DNA from: Sarocladium kiliense
Taxonomy: Eukaryota; Ascomycota; Sordariomycetes; Hypocreales; Sarocladiaceae
DNA: 64,000 bases
Reading direction: 5' to 3'
Assembly: GCA_030734395.1 (NCBI GenBank)
Contig: JAUZTG010000016.1
Coordinates: 2,170,001 to 2,234,000, forward strand
Every line of letters begins with the position of its first letter. Within the stretch, counting starts at the first letter, position 1. This document shows, one piece after another, positions 1-11,561 of the stretch. The notes below the pieces were generated by a model, which saw only the letters and a program-made list of their open reading frames with translations, was not told where the DNA came from and searched no databases. The translations under genes and the position numbers were made by a program.

Positions 1-2
1 AG

Positions 3-149
3 TGGCGCTATCGTATCAACGTCAAGACTGACCCTGTCTTCCTGGGTGGACAGTCCATCAACCCGCCACAGCTGCATGTACATGGCTCTACCGCTTGGCT
101 GGGCCTTGTGTTATCACTCTATCTGGTCCATGACGTGCTTATCATGTAA
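3..149 (+). CDS. C-terminal end of an unidentified protein (cut by left edge)
   Basis: An open frame enters from the left edge (first full codon at 3) and ends with TAA at 147-149, giving 48 residues. It holds a polar part (RYRINVKTDPVFLGGQ) and ends in a hydrophobic stretch (AWLGLVLSLYLVHDVL) that could be a membrane segment or the tail of a GPI signal. The codons look fungal and the frame is clean. I do not recognise the family. It may be the last exon of a longer gene on the plus strand; the reading could also be chance over so short a length. Confidence 0.4.
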   Translation, partial: WRYRINVKTDPVFLGGQSINPPQLHVHGSTAWLGLVLSLYLVHDVLIM

Positions 150-744
150 ACCTTAATGCATTCCAAGGAACTTTTGCCACAGAGAAACAATAAGGGAAGC
201 TTCGCGTCGTTCCAAGACTGGCCATGCCTCGGCAGGCTTCGTTCGTTCCGGACCAACACACAAGCTCGGCGTTGTGTAGCATCGCACTGCAGCACTAGGC
301 CTTTAGCAGGAGTTTGCATTATCATCCTCAGACTTGGGCGAACCATATAGGTCAATGTTTCATGTAGCACTGAGGGGCACGACTGGGTGGCCTCTGGGCC
401 TTTTGCTGATCCTTTGGCCACGGATCTTCCCGCCAATTTAATCGTGGCGTAAAAGGCAGCTCGGACGACGGATGGCAGGTGGAAGTTTCTTGGCCAGGTC
501 CGATTTCCCTTCTTGGCGTTGCCATTAGAGATAATGCTGGGCTAATTGTCGTTCGACTACAATGTACAACGTTGGAGATATCAGACATCGCTCACCTCCC
601 TGGCCACAGCCTGGGATATAAAATCAGATACGGGCCCTGTTCACTGCCTCCGAGTTACTCCTCCATCGGTTCCGTCTGTGTTCTTTATTGATTAATAAGT
701 TGCTACTCTTCCGCTTCGGAGTGAACCAGCGTTGAGTCGCAACA
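150..744. other. Intergenic region, promoter of the OPT transporter gene
   Basis: No convincing coding frame. Short open frames on both strands overlap one another and show no family motif. The proximal part holds a TATA-like element (617-624) upstream of the transporter start codon. Confidence 0.5.
617..624 (+). promoter_or_regulatory. TATA-like box of the OPT gene
   Basis: The sequence TATAAAAT lies 121 bp upstream of the start codon at 745, a usual distance for a fungal TATA box. Called from sequence only; no transcription start site is known. Confidence 0.45.
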
Positions 745-3620
745 ATGTCAGAGGAGAAACGAGAAATCTACTCTGGCGATGCCCCCAGCTCACCGGGCGC
801 TCAGTCCGCTGGTGATCGGGGGGTCCTGACGGGTGAGAAGCCCACGCTATATGCTCAGGAGACAGAGATTACCGACCTTGAGCGTACCATTGAGCAGCAA
901 CTTAATGTCACTGAGGATGACCTTCTTGAGGCCAAGTCTGTTGCTGCAACCATGACCCTTGAGGGGACACGTCAGGTAATCAATACAACGTTTGGTGTCT
1001 TGTTTACTTCAGCATTTACTTACTATGTATTTTCAGATGATGATGACTGTCCGCAAGATCCATGAGCGTGATCCCAACTTTCCCCATATGATTTTGCTCA
1101 AGATCGATGAGTTCCTCGGTGATCCGGATATCTTCGAGCGACCTGAGAAGCACGAAGAGCTTATCTACGAGATGAAGCTGGAGGCGGCTTTGATCACCAA
1201 CAACAGCCCCTACTCTGAGGTGCGAGCCGTGGTCGACAACAAGGATGACCCTACCATGCCCTGCTCGACTGTGCGTGCGTGGGTCATTGGTATCTTTTTC
1301 TCAACTTTGATGGCTTTCACGAATCAGCTCTTCAGTATCCGACAGCCTTCAATCTACATTGAGTCTAATGTTGCCCAGTTGCTTGCTTACCCTCTGGGCA
1401 AGGCATGGGAGCGTTGGGTACCTGCTTGGGAGTTCAAGCTCTTTGGTCAGACTCATAACCTCAACCCCGGCCGTTTCAACAAGAAAGAGCACATGTTGAT
1501 TGCTATCATGGCGAACACGGCTAAGTCTCTGCCCTACACTGCATACATCATCTGGACCCAAGTCCTGGAGCAATGGTTCAATCAGCAGTATGCCCGTAGC
1601 TTTGCCTACCAGATCCTCATTGCTTTGTCAACCAACTTCATCGGCTACGGTCTTGCTGGTCTGACTCGCCGCTTCATCGTCTACCCGTCATACTGTGTGT
1701 GGCCTGCCTCCTTGGTCACTATTGCCCTGAACTCGGCCCTTCACGACGACAACAACTGGGCTGTTCCTGGACCATTCAAGCGTTTCTTCGAGATGTCTCG
1801 CTACAAATTCTTCCTATGGTCCTTCGGTGCCATGTTCATCTACTTCTGGTTCCCCAACTACTTGATGCAGATCTTGACCTTCTTCAGCTGGATGACCTGG
1901 ATAGCGCCTGATAACCCGAACTTGAACGTCATGACCGGCTTCTACAATGGTCTCGGCCTGTTTAATCCTTGGCCTACCTTTGACTGGAACGTCCTCATGT
2001 TCGATCAGATGGACCCTCTGATGGTGCCAGCCTTCTCTACCTTCAACCGCACTCTTGGCATGTTCCTGTTCGGCATTCTCTTCATCGTGCCTATCTACTA
2101 CACCAATACCTGGAACACCAGCTACATTCCTATCAACTCGAACCGCGTCTTTGATCACTTTGGTCAGAGATACAATGTGTCTCGCACCATTGATGAACGA
2201 GGCTTCTTCGACTATGACAAGTATATGGACTATTCCGCGGCCTATCTTGGCGCCGGTAACACCATCGTTTACGGTGCTTTCTTCGGTCTTTACCTCGCCG
2301 CCGTCACGCACGTTCTTCTGTTTCACCGGTATGAGATCACCATGGGCTTCAAGAGCCTGTGGATGACTATTCGACGCAAGAAGGCGAGCACGGAGAGCAC
2401 CGAGGGCGAGTACAAGGATGTGCACAATAGACTGATGGCTTCATACCCGGAAGTGTCTGAATGGTGGTATTTCGCCACTCTGCTTGTTGCAGTCGGTCTT
2501 GGATTTGCTGGTGTCTGTGCCTGGCCTACTCACACGACACCGGGTGTTATTCCTTACGGTATCGCCCTCGCTTTGGTGTTCGTCGTCCCCGTGGGTATCA
2601 TCAAGGCTATGACTGGTATTGAGGTTACCCTCAACGTCCTTGCTGAGTTCATTGGTGGTATGTGGGTTGAGGGCAATGCGCTGGCCATGAACTACTTCAA
2701 GTCGTTCGGCTATGTCACCTGCGCTCACGCTGTGCACTTTGCCAACGATCTCAAGGTTGCCCACTACCTCAAGGTGAGAACTGATGATAGTTGATAACGA
2801 TCTTCATTCATGGCTGACTCCCCCGCAGATCCCTCCGAGGCACACCTTTGCCGCTCAGATGATCGCCACTTTCATCTCAACTTTCGTCTGCACTGGTGTG
2901 CTTAAGTTCCAGGTCGACATCCCGGATGTGTGCACCACTGAAGCGCCCATGCGTTTCTTCTGTCCAGGCCCCAACACGTTCTTCACGGCCTCCGTCCTCT
3001 GGGGAACCATTGGTCCCATCAAAGTGTTTGGTCACGAGGGTCAGTACAAGGAGCTGCTGCTTGGCTTCCCGCTTGGCATCCTGTCTGTCGTCATCTACTA
3101 CTTCGCGACTCGCTGGGCTCCGCGCAACAAATACCTCCGCCAGGTTCACCCTGGTAAGCTCACTCCCTCGGCCTTTCCGCGCTTGAGACTCTTGGGCTAA
3201 CATAGTGAACAGTTGCCATGTGGTTCGGTGGAATTAATTGGGCACCCTACTCCTTCTCTTATGCCTGGCCTTCCGTGCCGATTGCATGGTTGTCCTGGAT
3301 CTACGTCAAGAACCGCTACCTCGCTTTCTGGTCCAAGTACAACTTCGTGCTCTCGGCCAGTTTCTCGGCTGCCATTGCCATAGCCGGTATCATCATGCTG
3401 TTCAGTGTGCAATGGGCTGGCATCGAAGTTTCGTGGTGGGGGAACGACCAGGCCTTCGTAAGTTCACTCGATGCCCTTGTACATGATATCGTCGTCAAGA
3501 CGGCTAACATTATGATAGCGTGGTTGCGAGGGCGATGCTTGCACCCGCTACACTCTCGCCGAGGGCGAACACTTTACGCCCTGGTGGGATCCCAACAAGA
3601 TTGCTGCTCCTGGTCTGTAG
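745..3620 (+). CDS. OPT-family oligopeptide transporter
   Basis: Proton-coupled plasma-membrane importer of small peptides (OPT/Isp4 family). Five exons: 745-975, 1037-2773, 2829-3153, 3213-3457, 3519-3620, giving about 879 aa. The introns (61, 55, 59 and 61 nt) have GT/AG ends and keep the frame. The N-terminal ~100 residues are acidic and cytosolic. Family hallmarks are SPYSEVRAVV (around residue 134) and NPGRFNKKEH (around 220). These are followed by a long series of hydrophobic segments with WPxxxW-type loops, and a C-terminal cysteine motif (GCEGDACTRYT) typical of fungal OPT proteins. Length fits the family (750-900 aa). Exons 2 to 4 carry the transmembrane core. Substrate cannot be read from sequence: glutathione, tetra- or pentapeptides are all possible. 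A TATA-like box lies 121 bp upstream. Family call is very sure; exact ends of the short exons slightly less so. Confidence 0.93.
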
Positions 3621-6600
3621 TGTGATATCCAGTTTGAGTTTACCGCGATGGAAGCGTTTGTGTTTTTTTTTATCTGGTTGTTGAGCAATGGAGAAGTCAG
3701 AGTGTGTGAACATCGTCGCTTTTGTCTGCCGTCATAAGCCGAAGGCTCTGAATACGATACACGATTTCGCGAGAGTTGGACAATTCGAGAGCTCCTTGTC
3801 TGTCGCGTCACGTTCTTGCTTTGTCGCCTCGATTGGCTTGAATGTTTAGGTGATTTTGCGGTAAACCCCTGAATGGGCGTCAAACGAATCTATCGATCCT
3901 CCACGTAGTGGCCACGTTGAATAGCTTCCAACTGTCAGTCTACAGGGTCTTGCTGCTCTCTGCCGACCGCATCTTAGTTCCTTGCTTTCAACCATCGGTG
4001 AAGCATTTGAGCAGCTTGGCGTGATCACAAGCGATGCGCACGTTCGTATAACTCCGGCGACCCAGATTCCAGAGTCAAGACTGTGCGCTGAAGCCTTTGA
4101 ACAGCCGTGGAGGTTCGTGTGGCCGAGTCGCTACTGTTGCATTCCCGTGGAAATGTTAGAACGCATCTAGATGCACCGTCTTGAATGAAAGTTCAGGCGC
4201 TCTGTAACGGCGCGAATCATCCCGCCTCAATACCTCACGTTGCTCGCGTGAACTACTAGTTCGCTTCAAACGTCTAAACGTGCATGCCTTTCAACCGAAC
4301 CTTCTTCTGAGGGCTCCTCCATTCGGAGTTGAGACACCTGCCTGGGTCCTCGGTCCGCCGTCCACCATCCCCCATTGAGTTCTCCCCAGCTGGCATGTAC
4401 TTGGCGACGGCGCGGGGCGATGCAAGGCACGAGGCAGAGCTAGTCACGGGGATCCCGACTAGTGAGTGTATGGCGCTGGCGTAGTGAACGGTGCATAGAA
4501 GGGAGGAATGCTGGCGAAAACTCTCAGGGTGATGAACTTGGAGACGACGGTGACTAGCGCCTGGAAGACGAACGATACCTGGGGAACAAAGCACCAGTCC
4601 AGAATCCCGTTGCGACGGCTCCGATGGGCCGCTGCTGTATGATGCATTCCGGTTGTTGCTTCGTTTGGAGAGAAAATCAGCCCTACCTGAAGGATACGCG
4701 GCCTCGGCACACCCTCTCATCACCAGATTATTTGCAAGAGTCCAAGGCTCTACCTTCTCAGCGGTTCAAAGTCCCAAAAGCAAGCCACGACACGTTTAAC
4801 GAGAGCCAAGCTGGGGGGGACTGTCCATTGGTAAGGTAGGACTTGAAGGACACCCACCCCACTGATCAGCACAAGGTCGGTCGGGTGTGTAGGACAGCTT
4901 TGACAACTTGGCGGCAGACAGGGACGTTTCTCAATCCGTCATGCATAGATTGACGGCGACTTTCAGAAACATCTAGATCGCGATGTCATGGCCTGAACGG
5001 GGAGTCGTGGCTGATCAGCCTGAGGCAGCCAAGACAAGAGCTGAGATAGCATGGGATGCTCAGCTACGGTGCTCGACAATCAGGTCAAGACACTTCAGAC
5101 ATACAAAACAGGATTGAGGAGAATAAGCATAGACTGGTCTAATCACAATCACCTCTTCTCTTCACTACGGTATTGAACCAACGCAGCCCCTGAAACGCAC
5201 ATGTTTCGCCAGATGCCGTGTGGCCCGACCATCTAAGCCTATACGAGAACTAGCCATCAGCAAAGGAGCTATGCTCAATCTTACGCTTGCTCAATGGGCG
5301 CCCGCCATGTCAGACGCCACTAACTTTCACACGTTCGCGTGCTGAAGACCTTTTCGGCCCCTCCCTCTCTCAGGTGGGCATCACGGGAGGGAGAAGAAAA
5401 AGGTTTGTTGAACTCTAAAAAAGAAATTGAAGCATGTTCGATGGAGTCGAGATAGTGGCGACCCTGTTCCCCTCCTCTCGGAGAAAAGCGATAGGAGATT
5501 CAAGACAAAAAGGGACAAGACAATGTCTCCGGAAGCTTTCAGCCCCGTTGCTGGGGGAAAGACTAGATCGGTCGGTATATGGTATCTATTTGTGGGTTCC
5601 GCGCTGGAGATCAATGCGGTCATTCGCACCTTTCACCCCTTCATTCAGTGCCCGGTCTCGGCTGTCTCATCATGGTGCGCTGCGCTGCGCTGCTTGGACT
5701 TTCTCTCTCCGCTGACTGGTCCATTTTCGCTTGATTCACAAGAGTGACGAAGGCTTTTCTTTGCTCTGCCTCACTAGCTTTTCCCCCCCTGAGCCTAACT
5801 GAAGGACGGAAATGACCTCTCTTCACTAATAAGTCGACATCAGAATACGATCGACAGTAATCAACCCGAGCTTACAAGGCTATTCCTAATCACAACGTTC
5901 CTCATCTTAACAAAAGTGAGCGAACCGTCTGGCTATCCACATGAGCTTGCCCGAACTTGGTCTCCCACGATCCACCCCCGATCCTCCATCTTTCGTGCCA
6001 GCGCACAAACCCCCTTAACCCAGCCCGTTGCCCACCTGAAGAAACTCAGCCTTTCCTTCACTCGCTTGAAGCTAAGCACCGTCTCAGTCAGAGGTGGGAA
6101 CTTCGCGTCGCGCCGCCGTTCAGCTTCAGCCCAATGCGCCAGGCGGTGGGCTCCACGTCTAGACAAACCAGGGACAGCTCTTGTTGGCCTGCCCTCCCTA
6201 CGGTCTTGGCTGCTGGTCTGGTCTACCCACCCTTTCGCAAGGCAGAAGAAGCATAGGCAAAAGATTGAACTAAACAAGTCCGGCATTGGTGGCAAGGTTC
6301 CGCCTCCATTCACGACTGCCTCGCCCCCTATTGTAGGCGCCACCGGCTTGCTGCTAGGCTGTCTTCGCGGCTGTCCTAGCCAGCTCTGACTCCCGGGACG
6401 CGATTCATGGGTCACCCATGGCTTTGATTGGGTCCGAATCCTCTCGTATGAGCCTTGTTCTGGTGGGCTGCTTCGTGGATCAGCACCGCCTTACAGGTCC
6501 GGTACCTAGCTTTGGTATATAATCCATCCGCTTGCCCATGATCCACGCCCCGAGCTGATCTCCCTCCTCTCTCCTCCTCTCTCCCCATCGAACACTGATC

Positions 6601-6683
6601 GAACATAATCTTGACACCCTTCCTTTCTCTACAATTGTCTCACATTCTCTAAAACCCATAACCACACAACACACTCTCTCAAG
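3621..6683. other. 3-kb intergenic region
   Basis: No supported gene. Several overlapping open frames of 60-160 codons occur on both strands (for example 4274-4723 minus, 5916-6389 plus and 5933-6415 minus), but none has a recognisable motif, splice partner or distinct codon pattern. The last ~80 bp before 6684 is C/T-rich (CTCC repeats around 6551-6590), typical of a fungal 5' leader. A TATA-like box is at 6516-6523. Confidence 0.5.
6516..6523 (+). promoter_or_regulatory. TATA-like box of the GPI-anchored protein gene
   Basis: TATATAAT lies 161 bp upstream of the start codon at 6684, followed by a pyrimidine-rich leader. This is a strong match to a core promoter, consistent with a highly expressed secreted protein. 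Confidence 0.5.
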
Positions 6684-7292
6684 ATGCAGACCACTTTCGT
6701 CCTCGCTTCCCTCGCTGGCTCGGCCCTCGCTGGCCACGTTCTCAACGCTGCCCCCATCCTCAAGCGCGACCTCGAGTCCCTCCAGCCCCGTCAGACCGAC
6801 AGCAGCGGCTCTGATACCGGGGCTTGCGAGTCCGCTGCCCTCGACCTCCTCACCTCTCTCCCCACCCCCGGCCCCAAGATCCAGTCCGATGCCATCAACA
6901 ACCCCCAGACTGGCGACCCTTGCTCTTTCAGCACTCCTTCCAGCCTGAGCAGCGACTACTCCAGCTACAGCGAGGATCTCATGTCCTGGTACAGCGACCA
7001 CAAGGATGACCTCCAGTCTGTTTTCTCTGCCTGCTCTGACCTTGCCTCCCTCGGTGGCGATGTCATTGACGTCTGCTCTACCGAGCTCCCCGACGGCCTG
7101 GGGGGTTCTGAGGCTACCAAGACCACCGACAGCAGCAGCAGCGAGAGCACGTCTGAGGATAGCGACTCCAGCAGCAACACCGCCTCCTCTGAGGACGACA
7201 ACAGCACCGAGACCAGCACCGGTGGTGCTCCTCGTGCCACTGGCATGGCCGTTGCCGGCCTTGCTGCTGGTATCATGGCTGCCGTCCTGTAA
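6684..7292 (+). CDS. Small secreted GPI-anchored, Ser/Thr-rich protein
   Basis: Single-exon gene, 202 aa. Residues 1-16 form a clear signal peptide ending in ALA. A dibasic KR near residue 28 is a probable Kex2 site. The mature part begins with a Cys-containing domain (GACESAALDLLTSLPTP, with Cys in GDPCSF, FSACSDL and DVCSTE, so four cysteines and probably two disulfides). Next comes a Ser/Thr/Glu/Asp-rich stalk of about 60 residues (a likely O-glycosylated spacer). A hydrophobic C-terminal tail (MAVAGLAAGIMAAVL) after a small-residue region fits a GPI signal. The ESAALDLLTSLPTP pattern resembles fungal proteins described as infection-structure-specific, but I recall this only loosely. The codon usage is strongly C-ending (GCC, CTC, GAC), unlike most neighbours, which suggests high expression. 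Likely located at the cell wall or plasma membrane outer face. Confidence 0.85.
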   Translation: MQTTFVLASLAGSALAGHVLNAAPILKRDLESLQPRQTDSSGSDTGACESAALDLLTSLPTPGPKIQSDAINNPQTGDPCSFSTPSSLSSDYSSYSEDLMSWYSDHKDDLQSVFSACSDLASLGGDVIDVCSTELPDGLGGSEATKTTDSSSSESTSEDSDSSSNTASSEDDNSTETSTGGAPRATGMAVAGLAAGIMAAVL

Positions 7293-9315
7293 GCAACTTT
7301 GAAGGATTTGGAGAATTAGAACGCGGATGGGCGGTCTTCAGCAGTGGCATACCATACTTAATACACCATATTCTTTCGAGTTTCTGAAGTCCGCTTGAAG
7401 ATGCCTTCCAAGTGTGTTTATTACAATCTGAGGTGTGTCTATGTATCCAGTTTATCGGGGTGACGTGAGGCTGCGACCGCTTGACTGTAAAATTGGATTG
7501 CTATTAATATGTAACCGTCGCTCTCTTCGTAAGCAGTCGTGATATGCCCGGCCATAACTCCAATCGTGATATCAACAACCCTTTGGTTCTCATTGCGACT
7601 TCGCGCATGCTTCGTCTTCTGCGAGCTGAAGTCGTCAATTCGCGCTTAGCAACAAGACTTGTAGAAGCTGCATGACCCGTTACAACAGGTAAATCCACAG
7701 TTCGCGCTGCCTCCGCGCAACCTCATCTGCGGCTCGGCTTCGGGTCTTGGTTCGGCAATCTGGTTTTGGCGCAGCTGTCAGTATGTCCTTCACGAGTGAG
7801 TCGAAAGTGTCTAGGAACATACGGGCTGCTCTGTGATGGTTGCTGTTGGCTTGGCAGGGTCTACGCCAGCTTGGTTTGCCATTTGCATGGGCGCCTGACT
7901 GTGCGGCTCGGTGGTGGTAGGCATCGTGAATGGCGCTCTTGGTTCGATGTCGGATTATTGGTACTCTTGGCCCAATCGGCAGCGCAAGACGTGGACGTCA
8001 GTGTCTTGATGTCGCAAATCGCAGATTTCGCAAATTTGGGGGAAGGTGTTGAAGAGGCGGTCTTGGGGCAGCCAACAGATAAGGCGTGAATTCGCACGAA
8101 TCAGGGACCCGCGAAAGAGGCAGCCCAAGAACCTGCCAAATGCACGTGTATAGTGCGGGAAAGTACTTTGGCACGACGCTTTCCCCAGTGAGGCACCCTG
8201 CGATGGGAGCAAGGAGGGTCCAGTGTTCAGCCGCAGCGCACCGTTGAAAGGCTGGACCGTTTCGGGACTGTCGAAGGCGCCTATCGTGGGAAGAGGCTTG
8301 CAAGGGTTGAAGTTAAGCGAGAGAAGCTGAGTTGACGTGCGGTGAATGGTCAGTCTGGCAGTCTTGATCGAGGCTTGGAGTAGGCTCAATCGGGAGAAAG
8401 ACTCTCAAAAGGTCGGCGCAAGAGGGGAACAGCGCCAGGTTTGATCGTGATGTGTGGTGTTACTGAACGACAAGATGAGGGTGCCGGCACGGAACAGACG
8501 GCAAGCTTAAGCACGAGGGATCTTGAAGGGACAAACTCGAATGTGATGGGAAACGCTTGTGGATGGAGAGATATTGGAGCATGCGGATACCTTCAACAGG
8601 CAGGTGCGCGTGGCTGTAGAGGTCGCACCTTCTCCGTTTACTCAATTGAGCTGCTGCTCAATAATGAAGGAACCATCGGAAGGGCAAGAACTCCAGTTGT
8701 TCTTGCCCAAGAATTGCCCAAGAAATGCTTCCGACATCGTTCAGTCTCGTCAGCTACTTTACTTCAAAGGCTTTCTCGCCTCAAAACGCACGGCATTGAC
8801 AACTTCGCCATCACAAGTGTAGGGAAGGCCACCTTATCCTGCGACATGGCATTTGGAAATAAGCATCCATCGCTTGCCACGTTTCATCGAACCTGCTGTC
8901 CACCGAACCTGGAAACGCGGGGTCCCCGGATACCTTAGCAGCCTCCCAGGCACCGCATTGTCCTATTGGCATTGTACAGAAACATCATGTTTGTCTTCAC
9001 CAAGTGTAATTCTCCCAAATCCAACCGACTTGTGTTGCTCCTCTCACAGTCTCATTGACGTTTCCTTCTTCGGCAGATTATCTTCCTGTTAGGGTTTGCA
9101 ATGTCGCACTCTTGACACTCACCGACGAAGATCCACCGCTGCCACTTACACCAACGTCATCGCAGGAGTGGCATTTGCGTCACGCCACCCACTGTGCTGA
9201 TCGTCAACCTTGCCCTGGGGTATGATGCGCTGCAGGCCCTATGTCCTTAAAATGACCAATCCCTCTTGACACTGCTATTCTGTTCTCTAATCAACGTCTA
9301 CTCATCGCACTCACC
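7293..9315. other. 2-kb intergenic region
   Basis: No supported gene. Open frames at 7955-8389 (minus) and 8441-8938 (plus) overlap other frames and show no family motif or splice partner. No repeats or RNA genes were recognised. Confidence 0.45.
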
Positions 9316-11241
9316 ATGGTTGACTCTTCCGCCATCGACGATACCGTGGCAGAGGCCCGGGACCTCCTCCTTGGCGACATGGCGACCCATGTCCTCGACG
9401 ATGTCAATGGCCGTATCCATGCAGCCGTCGACGGCTTTCACGAGGCATTCTTTTTCTCTGGCGGTGATGAAGTGCGCGAACTTGTACAGGATTCATTGAC
9501 GACACGGCCACCTAGATTGTGGAAGCACCTGGCTGAACCCTTCGCCAAACAAAACTTTATGGAAGATATCTTCAGTCGATTTAAGACAATTCTGGGGGTA
9601 GGTGACAAGGTCTACGTTGGCCGAGATGATCCCCGACTCGCAAGCATGGAGTTCCAGGGCAAACCTGACTTCGTCCTTGTTCCAGAGCACCAAAGCCCAG
9701 AATCTAGGCCTATTTGGTACGATGTTTTAGCTTTAGGCTCTGTCCGTGAAGCATCTTCCACTGGCTACCAGCAGGCGTTCCTGCAGCTCTGTGGTCAGGC
9801 TCAGGCCGTTTTTCAGCACCAGCCGACTCGCCGCTTCCTCCATGCCTTTTCGATATATGGCTTTACTCTGGAGTTCTTCGTCTTCGATCGAGCTGGTGTC
9901 ATGTCGAGTGAGCCGCTTGACCTCCGTGAAGACTTCTCGAAACTCCTCGAGATAATGCACCGATACTCCACGATGACGGATGAGCGGCTTGGCGCAGGAG
10001 CCTTCATCGGGGAAGACAACAAAGGAAAGCACGTTCAGTTGTCGACTGTTCACCGAGAAGGAACCCGAAAACTTTATACCGATGACGAGCCCCTTGCGTG
10101 GCCGGCGAAACTCCTGACTTTACCTGGTGCTTTCTGCCTCCAGGCCAACACTCCAGAGGGGACCTCTCCCGACGTGGTCGTCAAGTTCATCTGGGAGTCC
10201 CCCAGCAATCGTCGCGAAATCGAGATTCTCAACCACGCCACCCGCCGTGGTGTCTGGGGTGTTCCTCAGGTCCTCGGTCATCAAAAGCTGGCTTCGACGC
10301 GTGACATACGTGAGTCACTAAATCTGGGTTCAAGACGCAAGGTTCCACCTCATACTGTGCAGCGTCCTTCTCTTGGGGAGGAAATGTTTGCTGATATGGA
10401 CCATGCGACCACTACGCAAGGCACTGATAAGTTCGATGTGCGCGACAACTGCTTGATGAGCAACACTATCGAGGAAGACTTACCCCTCGAGCAAGCAGAC
10501 ATCCTCGCAGCCAACTCATCAGAGGAGTTTGAACTGACTTGCGTGGCGACTGCCCCTCGCGGTAAACCTCTAGCTTCCTTCAAGTCCATTTGCGAGGCAC
10601 TCTATGCTCTTCGCGATGCTGTCAAAGCCCATCGGTCACTCTACGAAAAAGCCAGGATACTCCATTGTGACATCTCTCGCAATAACATCATTATCCCGGA
10701 TCATATTCCCAATTCAGACTCTCCGCGTGGTATTCTCATCGACTTTGACGAATCTGTTGACCTCGACGCCAACCCTCCACCACCGGATCCTGACTCCCCT
10801 GGCCCTCATGCTGTAGAAATTCGTGGCACCCGCGCTTTCATTGCTATAGGTGTCATGCGCGGCTCACACCATACATATCGCCACGACCTCGAATCATTCC
10901 TTTACGTCCTTCTCCACATCGCCATCTCATATCACAGTCCCGACCCGCCCATGACCTCTCGCCTAAACGCATGGCAGACGCTAGATCCCTGGCCGGAGTT
11001 AGCTTCAAAGAAATTGGCAATGGTAAAGAATGAGAGGATGTGGAGGGTCCTCACGGGGGAGTTCACTCCGAGTTGGGAGGGATATGCTTGGTTGGCGGAT
11101 GAGTTAAGGGATTTGCTGTTCAAGGTCAGAGAGGGGAAAATGTTCATCGGGACGGAGGAAGGGGAGAAGGCGAGGGAGAGGTTGTATGATGGAGTGATTG
11201 ATGCTTTTGACAGGGCAATCAAGCAGGCGGAGAAGGCTTGA
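9316..11241 (+). CDS. FunK1-type fungal protein kinase
   Basis: Intronless gene of 641 aa with a good start context (CACCATGG). The C-terminal two thirds form a divergent kinase fold of the FunK1 family. DVVVKFIWE (around residue 286) gives the ATP-binding lysine, with a Glu in the following REIEILNHA helix. ILHCDISRNNIIIP is the catalytic loop (HCD in place of HRD), GILIDFDESVDLD holds the metal-binding Asp, and EIRGTRAFIAIGVMRG is the activation/APE-like segment. HTYRHDLESFLYVLLHIA is the family's most recognisable helix. The N-terminal 200 residues are the usual FunK1 leader domain. All key catalytic residues appear present, so it may be active. Substrates of this family are unknown; FunK1 genes are often expanded and variable between strains. 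It is convergent with the coatomer gene. Confidence 0.88.
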   Translation: MVDSSAIDDTVAEARDLLLGDMATHVLDDVNGRIHAAVDGFHEAFFFSGGDEVRELVQDSLTTRPPRLWKHLAEPFAKQNFMEDIFSRFKTILGVGDKVYVGRDDPRLASMEFQGKPDFVLVPEHQSPESRPIWYDVLALGSVREASSTGYQQAFLQLCGQAQAVFQHQPTRRFLHAFSIYGFTLEFFVFDRAGVMSSEPLDLREDFSKLLEIMHRYSTMTDERLGAGAFIGEDNKGKHVQLSTVHREGTRKLYTDDEPLAWPAKLLTLPGAFCLQANTPEGTSPDVVVKFIWESPSNRREIEILNHATRRGVWGVPQVLGHQKLASTRDIRESLNLGSRRKVPPHTVQRPSLGEEMFADMDHATTTQGTDKFDVRDNCLMSNTIEEDLPLEQADILAANSSEEFELTCVATAPRGKPLASFKSICEALYALRDAVKAHRSLYEKARILHCDISRNNIIIPDHIPNSDSPRGILIDFDESVDLDANPPPPDPDSPGPHAVEIRGTRAFIAIGVMRGSHHTYRHDLESFLYVLLHIAISYHSPDPPMTSRLNAWQTLDPWPELASKKLAMVKNERMWRVLTGEFTPSWEGYAWLADELRDLLFKVREGKMFIGTEEGEKARERLYDGVIDAFDRAIKQAEKA

Positions 11242-11561
11242 GTTGAACGGTTAGGACCGGACCTCTCATGCGTTCTCGTGAATGGACTACGTGAGCGATC
11301 ATATTAGCCAGGAGATAGTCAGATGAGTAGATTTCGGAGCAATATTTTAGCCCAATAGGCGATTCATAATTCAAGACCAAGCCTGGTGACGGCAAAAAAA
11401 TGAACTGATTTTCATTATCGTCTAGAGACTTGGTTACCATACCAACGTGGCCCCCTGTTTTCTGTGAACCGAAGCATCAACGATTCTACACCCGGAACAC
11501 CCCGCACCGGGTACATGACAAAACTTTGGCCGCTCTTCCTTCATGATCGATGAATATCTCT
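11242..11561. other. Convergent 3' region
   Basis: About 320 bp between the stop codons of the FunK1 kinase (plus) and the coatomer subunit (minus). It holds the two 3' UTRs; no coding frame is supported. Confidence 0.5.

Noticed and set aside
1814..2425. 203-codon minus-strand frame inside the OPT gene
   Set aside because: Shadow frame of the transporter exon; the plus-strand frame has the family motifs.
5916..6415. Overlapping open frames on both strands upstream of the GPI-protein gene
   Set aside because: Both strands are open at once in GC-rich sequence and neither has a motif; no splice partners.
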